The translations under genes were made by a program, and so were the position numbers. The notes under the pieces were generated by a model, which saw only the letters and a program-made list of their open reading frames with translations, searched no databases and was not told the origin of the DNA. Source: Scortum barcoo (Eukaryota > Chordata > Actinopteri > Centrarchiformes > Terapontidae). From it: a stretch of DNA of 64,000 nt. The stretch lies in contig CM041531.1 of the NCBI GenBank assembly GCA_023238725.1, forward strand, positions 17,010,643 to 17,074,642, given 5' to 3'. This document shows, piece by piece, positions 48,640 to 59,110 of this stretch (position 1 is its first letter; every line of letters begins with the position of its first letter).

Positions 48640-49420
48640 CAGCGGCCCCGGGGTGGCCCGTTCCTCGCCAGACAGACAGATTGACAGAGACATACAGACA
48701 GACCGACCGACCCACACGAATCCAGGAATAACCAAACCAACCTGCTCCACTGTCGAGAAACACCTACAATGTTTGGGAAGGACTTAAGTGCCTGCAACAC
48801 TTTTGGATATAGTGGATAAAACGTATTCAAAAAAACACGCACTTTTACATTTTGTTTACTTGCGTATAAGATGTACAGGTTTGAAGAAGACTTTTTTTTT
48901 CCTCGAAAAACTGCAAAAATACACAAAAATGGAGACAAAAAGGGAAGTAAAAGTGGACTGGCAATAGGAAAATGGCCACAGTTTGATTATATTATGAAGA
49001 GAACACATCAGAGTTAAAAATCTATCCTGGGTTTGGTTTTATGAATATATATAGAAATATTACATATATTTTATATTTATTTCTTTTTGTCAGGGTGTAG
49101 AAGGGTCTGCCATGTGTGTTGCTAAGGGCTCGGCCCTGTCCCAAGACGTCACCTACAAACTATTGGCAGGGACTTGAAGATGGTAGCCTTACTTGCACTC
49201 TGATTGGCTGGCACTGAGCTTTTAATGGGAACTCTGCTTCTGTGGAATAACACTGGATGGTTGAAAAAAAAACAAAAAAAAACAAAAAAGGAGCGCTTAG
49301 GACCTTACCCAATCAGACAACCGACAAATCTATTTTAATTTAAAAATAATGTACATATTGTAAAATTCTATGTGTCAAAAATTATGTTAACTTATTTTTT
49401 CGGGTGTTATTTTGGTTCCT
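48640..49420 (+). other. ntrk3: ntrk3 3' UTR (end uncertain)
   Basis: Sequence after the TAG stop. It includes an AT-rich stretch with ATTTA-type words near 49030-49085 that could act as AU-rich elements, and an A-rich tract near 49265-49290. No canonical AATAAA is evident before about 49.4 kb. Candidate AATAAA words occur further on, for example near 50808, 52028 and 52104, so the UTR may extend past the MITE at 49905. The true end needs transcript data. Confidence 0.5.
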
Positions 49421-49904
49421 TTTCTGACTGTGATCTGGGTGGCTAAAGTATAAAGCTATGGTATTTGTTTTCATCCTAATCTAGAGGAGATATCTCTTGG
49501 GAATTGCCTGTGTCAGTGCTGGTAAGTTGTCGTATGTAGTGACGGTGAATGGCAGTGAACACAGTTCGAGAAGCCCGCTGAAGCTGAATCGCAGAGACTC
49601 TGGAGGAAGGGGGCGACTTGGAGCCATCAACACGACACTTTTCCAAAGAGGTGACGGAACCTCATACTCACTTTCCAGTTCATTTGCTTTTTTTTTTTTT
49701 TTATGGCAAGAATAATGCTTTGATAAGTAATATCTCACACCACACCCCTCAAACGCATACAAACGCTTTGACAAAGCCTTCTGTCATTTTTCAGGCTTTT
49801 TGGTGATAAACTGCTTTTCCACTCTAAAGACAACATTTTTCTAACTGGAGGTATAAATCATTTGGTGTGAGCCTCACGTACACAGCCTAGGTAAATCTAC
49901 AACT
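49421..49904. other. Unassigned 3' flank of ntrk3
   Basis: No recognisable gene. A T tract near 49688-49702 is the only simple repeat. It may still be 3' UTR. Confidence 0.5.
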
Positions 49905-50225
49905 TTGAAGAACAGTTTGACATTCGGGAAAATAAGTTTATTTACTTTCTTGCTGAGAGTTAGCTAAATATGAAGCTAAAGACAGGAGATGGTTAGCTTA
50001 GCTTAGCATAAAAGACTGGAAACTGGGGGAAACTGCTAGCCTGCTGAAGACAGAGCCATGCTAGCTGTTTCCCCCTGTTTCCAGTCTTTATGCTAAGCTA
50101 AGCTAAGCCAAACAGCTGCTGGAAGTAGCTTCATATTTACTGTACAGAAATGAGAGAGGCATATCTTTTTATCTAGCGCTCAGTGAGAAAGCAAATAAAT
50201 CTATTTCCCAAATGCTTAAGTATTG
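49905..50225. mobile_element. Palindromic MITE, nearly complete
   Basis: The two halves are imperfect reverse complements. Outer arms are 'cattcgggaaaataagttta' on the left (near 49931) and its counterpart ending 'tctatttcccaaatg' on the right (near 50213). Inner arms carry 'agcttagcttagcataaaag' and 'tctttatgctaagctaagc', with 'ctgctagcctgctgaagacag' near the centre. About 320 bp, no coding capacity. This is a very common kind of fish non-autonomous DNA transposon; I infer the autonomous superfamily only loosely. Confidence 0.8.
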
Positions 50226-53200
50226 ATTTTTTGTAACATTTTAAGGTAATACCATAAGTATCCTGTTGCTACACAAGTCGAGAAAAGAAACACAATGGCT
50301 TCTTCCATCACATTTCATTTAGAACAACAAAAGAAAATACATTTTCATTTACTTTTTCATCAACTGTACATTCACAGTCACTCTTTTCTTCCTCGCACTC
50401 GTGGCCTTTGCATGTTTGGCAATGGTGAGGTTTTACACCCGTCTATTGCTTTGATAAAAAACCTCTTCTGTTAAGGCCAGAGAGGAGCCACTGAAGCAGG
50501 TAGATACTTGTGTTAATTTATGGATGGTACATCAAAAATAATAATCACTCAAGTGGATCGGCTAATTGTGTGGTATTAACGCGTTCCATATTTTTTTGAT
50601 AATTACAGTATTTAATGAACTGGAAAACATGAAGAGTTTTGTTCCAAAATCTAACAGACAAAAATGACCCCCCAAAAAAAAAGCTTAACGGCAAAAAGAA
50701 ACCAAATGATGTTACTTTTAAATCGTCATTTGTAATTAAAAGCTCAGTTGACTAAATTAGTTCATTTTTACAGAGTGGATCCTGCAGATTTCTCAGACAC
50801 TGAATAATAAACCTCAGGCAACAATTTTATTTTATGTTGTATCTGGATATATAGCGTTTTGGAGTGAAACTCTTCACATCTCTTCCTTATTATCTTGACA
50901 TGAATTCTCACAGTATCACAGTGTTGTCTCTGTTCCCCTTGGGACTATGTAAATCATAAATGAGCATTCAGTTATTTCAAGTATTTTATATGAAAGGCAG
51001 GATCAAATCCAACGAGTTACCCAAAGCATTCAATTTTTGTGTATTCTCTTGTGGTAAAGATAAACGCTTAAAGACATTACGACACAGACCGTGAGCATTT
51101 GCAGGGTATTGTAATCCTTTCATGGTGAGTTGAATATTGTTTAAAAGTTTTTTTTTTTTCTTGGATGAACTAACTGAACACTTTTTAAAGCAAAGTTGGC
51201 ATATTACCATGTACACATGTTACAGAATATAAAAATGTGGTATAACAACTGCAGTATATAAAATACTGGTATTCCATGATAGATCTTTGTATTAATGTGA
51301 CTCTCTTAAGAAAATGTCTTCAAACAATCAGACGATCTCCTTTTCCATTTTGTCCTGTCTTATAAAGATGTGTAAATTTGACAAAAACCTGTCTTCATCT
51401 AAATCTCTGAGAAAGCTGAACAGCGGTGTGCGTTCTGTGTTATCTGCTCTTCTATCCAATCAGAGGTCAGGACAGTCTACAGATCAGCAGTTTTGAAGCT
51501 TGTGTTGATTTGTCTACTTCAACAGGGCAACCTCTCTGAACATTATGTCGCAGTCAAGACCATCTGTTTTGTTTCCCTCTAATACAAGTCACCACATGTA
51601 TCAGTACACGTGTAAGTACAGATTAATGAACACGTTGTTCCGTAGCTCACTGACTCCATGGCAACACAAGACTTCATGCTTGCTTCACCTAAAACATAAT
51701 ATACTCTCAAAACTCAGAATATGTCTTTCAAATAGCAATTTAAAAAAAGCCACTCAATGGGAGTGACAATATCTATGGATATCAGCTTTGTGTTGCTGTT
51801 GTTGTTTTGCACTTTGAGTCAATTTATTTTCAGTATTGCGGCTCGGAATATCCCATCAATATGGTTCTTACGTTCATATCCATGAACTAGACTCTCTTCT
51901 CTCCATTCATGCATTTCTGAGAAGCCCAAGCCCAGAGAGTGCCAAAAGGGAAAAAGACAAAGCAGAAAAAAAAGCCTGTGGACCAAATTAAAGTTGCTGT
52001 ATTTTTTTCTAACACAGGGTTACACAATAAAATGAAGGTTGTAGCATCTTTATGTTACACCCCCAGAACATATATACAAATAACTAACATTACAATAGAC
52101 TGTAAATAAAGATAAAAATAATGATTGCAGTTATTTATATACATATATTGTAAAAGTTATTGTATCGTGCAAAACCAGCATAACAGAAGGATCCATGTCA
52201 GGTTGTGTAGTGTGGAGGATGAGGTGGAGTTGAGGAGTCTTTCAGCCCAAGGAAAGAAGCAGCTCTGTAGCTGGGTAATACAGCACGGGATACTTCTCTA
52301 TCGCTTGCCAGATGGCAGCAGGATGAACAGGTTCTTGCTGGGTTCTTGTCTTTTAGTATCCTTTGGAGTCCTGACCGGTGCACAAACCATGCCAGTTTAT
52401 AATGTTTTCATTTACTGTGTCAACAGAAAACAAGTTAAACAAGTTATTCTAACTTCCATGTTGAAAAAAAATTCAGATTAATTGGACGTGACGTAACAAA
52501 AGGGAGCGGCCAGCTAGGTCAACTTCATTATTGTTCATTAGTATTATTCAGAAATATGGCACAATTGGCACTGAAGAGGATGAAAATGTGTATTTCGTAC
52601 ATGTATGATGGACCACAGCCTTATAGTTGAGGCATAGCTTATTCATATGACAACTCTGTACACTGTAAATTTTGCAATCACATAGTAGGCAACATCAAAC
52701 TAATGCAGTTTTCAGCTTGTATCACTTACACCACACTTTGTTTTATAGTGACTGTATAGTGCACAGTCCACATTTTGGTGAAGCTATAAAACTACAGAAC
52801 AAAGACATATTTATTAAACTATAACTGCTCACACTCACACTTACTACCACCTACTACCACACTTTGAGCAGAGGCAGAGCCTGTGACACTGACTTCCTTT
52901 TGTTATGTAATACGACGTGATGTTGTAGGGGGGGCATTTTTGGGATCACTGCTCAAAACGGTGACTTTTTCCTCTGAAGTCTTTTGAAATATAAAATCCT
53001 CCATTTACTGTTCACATAAAAGTACAGTCAAGGTAAATCATTATATGAAACTTTAGTTAACAAAAATATTATCCCATCTCACAGCTTGTTGGCAAAAAGC
53101 AGAATTAATGCAATGCAACTTTGCGCACGCAACAACTCATCTACCTGGAAATTTGACTGGCCAGCTTGGTGCTCTGCCAGAGTGAGTTGAAGTGAAGGTT

Positions 53201-53964
53201 AACCTCTTTTGCTGTGTGACCCAGCATTTTAGCTTTTTTTTCTTTTTTTGCCAAAGGCCCATATTAAGCCACCCCTGCCTCAGCATGCAGTGATCTTGAT
53301 GAAAATACACCTAGCTGCTCCTCAGAATGAAAAAAAAAGCCCCTCCTAACATCTGATCTGCCAGAAGATTTACTCTCCAACCTAACACCAGCAGTAAAAT
53401 GAATCCAGGGAAGGGTGAGATCAGACCCTGTCTAATTAACTGAGCTAACTAAGTAATCAAACAATGGGACAACTGCAGATTAAATGCCTTGCTCATAGGC
53501 ACATTACATGCCATTCTTGAGGGGAAAGAACATGTTTAATAACTCCTGTTATTTAAAATGTTTGCCTTGCTGGCAGTAAGGAGATGGACAGGAAATGAAG
53601 AGAGAGAGGGGTATGACATGTAATAAAGGCCCCCTGGAATTGGGGGCATTGCGGTAAAATAATACGTGCTCAAACAACTTCACATTTCGATGACGCACAA
53701 AAAGAAACACACACACCGAGGCTCCATACATAGTTAGAGGCTCTATTGGCGAGTGTCCACATATTAGATGACGGCCATCCCATTATTGTTTTAGCCGCCC
53801 TCCTACAAACAACGGGAAAATGGAGACGCAGTCAGCGCCGGGGGATCTGAGGTCAGTAAGCAGTGTGTTATGATGGCAGTACCGTAATTGTTTATTGATT
53901 TACAATTACACAGTGTGTTGTGTGTTCAGGTTTCTCAGTGAGAATGTGTGCATGCCTGCTCATA
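50226..53964. other. Intergenic or distal 3' UTR, no gene seen
   Basis: AT-rich sequence with scattered homopolymers and short open frames that do not resemble proteins. It contains the repeat fragment at 52175-52390. AATAAA words near 50808, 52028 and 52104 are possible distal polyadenylation signals. Confidence 0.6.
52175..52390. repeat. Interspersed repeat fragment
   Basis: It contains 'cccaaggaaagaagcagctc', 'cgcttgccagatggcagcag' and 'gatgaacaggttcttgctgg', phrases of a repeat found many times in fish genomes. It is a short, end-truncated copy; the class is not known to me. The open frame through it (52125-52481) is a consequence of the repeat and not a gene. Confidence 0.55.
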
Positions 53965-54074
53965 TTTGTGGTTTAAAATCAAAATCAAATCAAATTTATT
54001 TATTTAAAGCCCAAAATAACAAACATCGGTTTGCCTCAGCAGGAGGTAAGTACAGTTGTGACACCCTCTGTCTT
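53965..54074 (-). mobile_element. 3' tail of an L2-like LINE
   Basis: On the + strand it reads 'aaatcaaatttatttattta' then 'gcccaaaataacaaacat', 'ggtttgcctcagcagg' and 'gacaccctctgtctt'. That is the complement of the conserved tail of a common fish L2-type LINE. The sequence breaks off at about 54074 and appears to resume after 56382, suggesting that this is one element split by the DNA between. Confidence 0.6.
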
Positions 54075-56200
54075 CTTCCGGGGAGGCCAAGAAGTGTGAT
54101 TCTCCTGTAGTTGGAACACACTCTCCGGTCCCCCTTTTTAAAAAGAGGGACCACCACCCCGGTTTGCCACTCCAGAGGCAGTACTGTGCAACGACACTTC
54201 CATGCAATGCTGCAGAGGTGTGTCAGCCAAGACAGCCCCACAACATCCAGAGACTTGAGGTACTCAGGGCGGATCTCATCCACCCCTGGCAGTGCCTTGC
54301 CACCGAGGAGCTTGCAAACTACCTCAGTGACTTCGGCTTGGGTGATGGACGAGTCCACCTCAGAGACCCCAGCCTCCGCTTCCTCATTGGAAGGCAAGTT
54401 CGGTGGGATTGAGGAGATCCTCGAAGTATTTCTTCCACCGTCCGACAATGTCCCCAGTTGAGGTCAACAGCTCCCCACCCGCACTGTAAACAGTGTTGGC
54501 AGAGTACTGCTTCCCCCTTCTGAGGTGCCGGATGGTTTGCCAGAATTTCTTTGAGGCTGACCGATAGTCCTCCTCCATGGCCTCACCAAACTCCTCCCAG
54601 ACCTGAGTTTTTGCCTCCAGGACTGCCCAGGCTGCAGCTTGCTTGGCATGCCGGTACCCATCAACTGCGTGGCGGAAGTCCCACAGGCCAACATGGCCCG
54701 ATAGGGACTCCTTCAGCTTGACAGCATCCCTTACTTCTTCGGTGTCCACCACCTGGTTCGGGGGTTTATACGCCCGACGACCTTGCGTCCACAAGCTTCG
54801 AACTGCCGCATCGACAATGGAGGCAGAGAACATGGTCCACTCCCAGCCTCCCTCGGAACCTGTGAGAAGCTCTTCTGGAGGTGGGAGTTGAAGACCTCCC
54901 TGACAGAGGGCTCGCCGCCAGATGTTTCCCAACAGACCCTCACAATACGTTTGGGTCTGCCAGGTCTGTCCAACTTCCTCCTCCTGCCAGCGGATCCAAC
55001 TCACCACCAGGTGGTGATAAGTTGACAGCTCAGCCCCTCTCTTTACCCGAGTGTCCAAGACATACGGCCGGTAGATCAGATGAAATGACAACAAAGTCGA
55101 TTATCGACCTCCGGCCTAGGGTGTCCTGGTGCCATGTGCACTGATGGACTCCCTTATGCTTCAATTCATGCTTATTCGTTATGGACAAACCTGTGACTAG
55201 CACAGAAGTCCAATAACAGAACACTGCTCGGGTTCAGATCGGGGAGGCCTGTTCCTCCCAATCATGCCCCTCCATGTATCACAGTCGTTGCCCAAGTGAG
55301 CATTAATGTCCCCCAGTAGAACAATGGAGTCCCCAGTCGGAGCACTATCAAGTACCCCTCCCAGGGACTCCAAGAAGGCCGGGTATTCTGTACTGCTGTT
55401 TGGCCCGTAGACACAAACAACAGCAAGAGACCTATCCCCGACCGAAGGCACAGGGAAGCGACCCTCTCGTTCACCAGGGGTGAACTCCAACACATATGGC
55501 GGCTGAGCTGGGGAGCTATAAGAAAGCCCACACCATTTCAGCCACTTGCCGCTCACACCCTGGGCAACTCCAGAGGGTCCAGCCCCTCTCAAGGAGCTGG
55601 GTTCCAGAGCCCAGGCTGTGCGTGGAGGTGAGCCTCAACTATCTCTAGCTCCGGTACCTCTCAACCTCCCGCACAAGCTCAGGCTCAGGCTTCCCCCCCA
55701 GCGAGGATGACATTCCATGTCCCTATTGCCAGAGTTTTGGTCCAAGGATTGGGTCGTCGAGGCCCCTGGCCAGCCACGACTGCTACCCAAACCACAATGC
55801 ATCGGCCCCTCATGGACCTTCCTGTGGGTGGTGAGCCTACTGGAAGGGTGGGCCCACGTCGCCATTTCAGGTTGAGCCCGGCCGGGTCCTGTTGGGCAAA
55901 GACCCGGGCACCAGGCGCTTGCCTGCGAAGCCCCAACCCCACGCCTGGCTCCAGGGTGGGGCCCAGTAATGCCAATGCCAACGTAACTTGGTCCTTGTTG
56001 GTCTGTTTTCCATGATGGTGAGCTTGTGAACCGCTCTTAGTTTGGCCCATCACCTAGGACCTGTTTGCCATGGGAGACCCTACCAGGGGCATAATGCCTG
56101 TGATAACATGACAACAGCTCCTAGGATCATTCGGGCACACAAACCCCTCCACCACGCAGTAAGGTGGCGGTTCAAGGAGGGGAGGACATAAGAGCATTCA
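54075..56200 (-). mobile_element. Degenerate LINE, 3'-truncated
   Basis: Minus-strand frames give an apurinic-type endonuclease, a linker and the beginning of a reverse transcriptase. The reverse transcriptase stops after 'CSNYRRITLLGLPG' near 54083, so the palm with the YxDD site is missing. Upstream (54950-56200) lie the 'IGTWNV' endonuclease start and a 5' leader with 'cgccaccttactgcgtgg' wording known from this fish LINE. Frameshifts split the coding region into several frames. The clade is not assigned. Confidence 0.75.
54083..56053 (-). pseudogene. LINE endonuclease and partial reverse transcriptase remnant
   Basis: Endonuclease motifs in order on the - strand: 'IGTWNV' (near 55700), 'VVCVYGPNSSTEYPAFLESL' and 'LLGDINAHLGND' (within 55262-55592), 'TLGRRSIIDFVVISSDL' (55030-55224) and 'GAELSTYHHLVVSWIRW' (near 55000). 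A linker with 'WEEFGEAMEEDYRSASKKFW' and 'GELLTSTGDIVGRWKKYFED' follows. The reverse transcriptase start 'VVPLFKKGDRRVCSNYRR' lies near 54100-54150. The Tyr before HH in the last endonuclease motif replaces the usual Asp. Several frameshifts and stops make it non-functional. Confidence 0.8.
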
Positions 56201-56282
56201 CATTAACCACTTTAGCACTTTAAACCAATTTAACCACTTTAACCACTTTAACCACTTTAGCTTTACTTTAACTACTTTAGAC
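56198..56282. repeat. (ACTTTAACC)n tandem repeat
   Basis: About eight imperfect 9-bp units of AACCACTTT, some shortened or altered, next to the 5' end of the inserted LINE. Confidence 0.85.
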
Positions 56283-56809
56283 CCTACCAGTTAGTTTATA
56301 AGCTGACTCCAGTTTGCACTACTACCATATCAATTTGCACTGTCTGTGATTTTGCCATGTCTTTGTTTTATTGCCATGTCTTAGAGAAACATACTTTCAA
56401 TCCTCAGCATGTCCTGCACATGCCGCCATAATTAACAAAAATGCAGACTTTTGACTTTGGCTTTGAAATAATAGTAGAGGAAGCAGAGAAAGAGGAAGAA
56501 GAGACAGAGGAAGAGGGAGAGGTGCCCGGTGCATCATGGGAGCCCCCTCGGCAGTCTAAGCCTATAGCAGCATAACTAAGAGCGAGCCTATGTCCACCCC
56601 AAGTATGAGCTTTATCAAAAAAGAAAGGTTTTAAGTCTATTCTTAAACAACTGACACTGTGTCTGCCTCTCGGACCCAGACTGGGAGCTGGTTCCAGAGA
56701 ACAGGGGCCTGATAGCTGAAGGCTCTGCCCCCTAGACTACTTCTGGAAACCCTGGGAACTACAAGTAAGCCTGCGTTTTGGGAGCGCAGCACTCTAGTCG
56801 GTTGATAAG

Positions 56810-57655
56810 TTAAGTTATCAATTCATTAAGATATGATGGTGCCAGACCATGTAGAGCCTTATATGTGAGGAGTAGGATTTTAAAATCCACTCTAAATTTT
56901 ACAGGGAAGCCAATGCAGAGAAGCCAATACTGGAGTAATATGGTCTCTTTTCCTGGTTCTAAGTCAGCACCCTGAGCAGCGGCATTCTGGACCAGCTGTA
57001 GAGTCTTTAACGACTTGTTCGGGCAGCCTGATAAAAGTGAATTACAATAATCCAGCCTGGAAGAGACAAATGCATGGATTAATTTTTCGGCATTGCTTTG
57101 GGGCAGAAAGTGCCTAATTTTTGCGATGTTGCGCAGGTGGTAAAAGGCAGACCTTGAAACTATGCTTGATATGGGTGTTGAAGGACATATCCTGATCAAT
57201 TAAAACACAGAGGTTCCTTACAGTGGTGCTGGAGGCCCAGTTAATATGCCATCCAGCAAGGCTATCTTAGGAGAAAACGTGTTCCTCAGGTGTTTCGGAC
57301 CACCTAATAGGATCACTTCAGTTCAACAGCAGGAAATTTCTTGTCATCCTAAGCCTTTTATATCTTTAAGGCAGGCCTGGAGTTTCAGGAGCTGATCAGT
57401 TTTGTCTGGCTCCATTAATAAATATAATTGGGTGTCATCAGCATAACAATGGAAATCTATGGAGTGCCTCCTGATGATATTGCCAAGGGGCAGCATATAC
57501 AAAATAAACAGAATTGGACCTAGCACTGAACCTTGTGGAACTCCATGATAGACTTTAGTATGCACAGAGGATTCATTGGTAATATGGACAAACTGAGACC
57601 GATTTTTTTTTAATGCAGACCCTTTAATGCCAAGCAGTTTTTCCATTCTCAGCAA
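56810..57655 (-). pseudogene. L2-like reverse transcriptase remnant
   Basis: The block at 57344-57655 holds 'HGVPQGSVLGPILFILYMLP' and 'HCYADDTQLYL', the catalytic YADD mapping to about 57434-57445. The block at 56810-57199 carries the C-terminal 'HLRNIAKIRHFLPQSNAEKL', 'SSRLDYCNSLLSGCPN' and 'YKALHGLAPSYL'. The two are in different frames, with frame breaks between them. These motifs match fish L2 (Maui-type) elements from memory. Confidence 0.85.
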
Positions 57656-58234
57656 CAGAATATGATGATGGTCAACTGTATCAAAGGCAGCACTGAGGTC
57701 TAACAGGACAAGAACAGACAGAAGCCCTTGATCTATCTGATGCTGTCAACAGGTCATTAGTGACTTTCACAAGTGCTGTTTCTGTGCTATGGTGAGCTCT
57801 AAATCCTGACTGAAAAATCTTCAAAAAGACTATTTACTGTGGGAGATAATTACATAACTGGCTGGCAACAGCTTTCTCTAGGATCTTAGACAAAAAGGGG
57901 AGGTTGGATATTGGTCTGTAATTGGCTAACACATCTGCATCAAGTGTAGGTTTTTTGATCAATGGTTTAATTACAGCTACTTTAAAAGACTTGGGTACAA
58001 AGCCTGACACCAGAGACAGATTAATAATATGCAGCAGTGATGTGCCAATAAATGGGAAAACTTCCTTAAGCAGCGTAGTTAGGATGGGGTCTAGGAGACA
58101 AGTTGTTGCTTTCGATGATGAAACTAACGAGGATAATTCGGGAAGGCCAATTGGAATAAAACTGTCTAAGCAATCTGTCAGGTTTTAATGTATCTGCTCC
58201 TAAATTTCCTGAGTCTGAAAGCAAGTTAGATAGA

Positions 58235-59090
58235 TCAGAGTCTAACGAGGGCAGATCCTGACATAATTTTTTCCCTAATATTCAAAATCTTGTTATTAAA
58301 GAAGCTCATGAAATCATTACTACTTAAACTTAAGGGGATGCGCAGGGTTACAATGGAGCTATGGCTGGCTGCTGTGTCAGCCTGGCTAACAGTGCTGAAA
58401 AGAAACCTAGGGCAGTTCTTATTTTCCTCTATTAATGCCTGAATAGTAGGCTGCTCTGGCATTACACAGGGCTTTCCTATAATGTTTTGAGACTCTCTTT
58501 CCAGGCTAGGCGAGAGTCCTCCTCTTTGGTGGAGCGCCATATCCTTTCCAATTGTCATGTTGTTTGTTTTAACTTGCGAGTTGCAGAGTTAAACCATGGT
58601 GCCAATCTCTTTTGTTTTATAATCTTGTCTTTTTAGGGGTGCAATAGAGTCCAGAGTGCCTCTGAGTGAGTCCATGGTGTTACTAACAAGTTGGTCAATT
58701 TGGGAGGAGTTCAAATAAACATGAGGAGTCATCAGAGATACTAGGAAATCTTACTGACTTTAATGCTGTCGGAATTGCTTCCTTAAATTTAGTCCTAGTA
58801 CAATCGGGTAACCATCTAGTGAACACAAATGTTTATAGTGGTGCATAGTCCTATAATAGGAATTCAAATAATACTAAGTAGTGGTCTGATAATATAGGAT
58901 TTAAATGCTCAATTTCAATACCATATGTAAGGACCAAATCAAGGATTGTGTGATTGTGACAGTGAGTTGGAGAATTTACCTCTCTGAGAAAACCCAATGG
59001 AGTCCAATAATGAGATGAATGCTGTGCTAAGACTGTCACTATCCATTTCCACATGAATATTAAAATTACCTACAATAATTACCTTGTCCT
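58235..59090 (-). pseudogene. L2-like endonuclease C-terminus and linker remnant
   Basis: The stretch 58851-59090 holds 'VGNFNIHVEMDSDSL' (usually GDFNIH), 'NSPTHCHNHTILDLVLTYGI' and 'LSDHYLVLFEF', the last being the SDH catalytic motif of APE-type endonucleases. The linker at 58235-58558 holds 'NCPRFLFSTVSQ' and 'DFMSFFNNKILNIREKI'. It is broken by frameshifts. Confidence 0.8.
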
Positions 59091-59110
59091 GTTTACCTTG
59101 TTTAAGAATA

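Larger units (their letters stand above)
56383..59110 (-). mobile_element. L2/Maui-like LINE body, 5'-truncated
   Basis: Read on the - strand from 59110 downward: the end of an endonuclease, a linker, a reverse transcriptase with YADD, and a long 3' UTR (about 56800 down to 56400) with 'gagctggttccagagaacag' and 'catcatgggagcccc' wording on the + strand. The endonuclease is cut off at its N-terminal half at about 59110, the usual 5' truncation of LINE insertions. The 3' tail appears displaced to 53965-54074. Confidence 0.8.

Noticed and set aside
54111..54461. Plus-strand open frames over the LINE region (also 54643-55144)
   Set aside because: These are antisense shadows of the minus-strand endonuclease and reverse transcriptase remnants.
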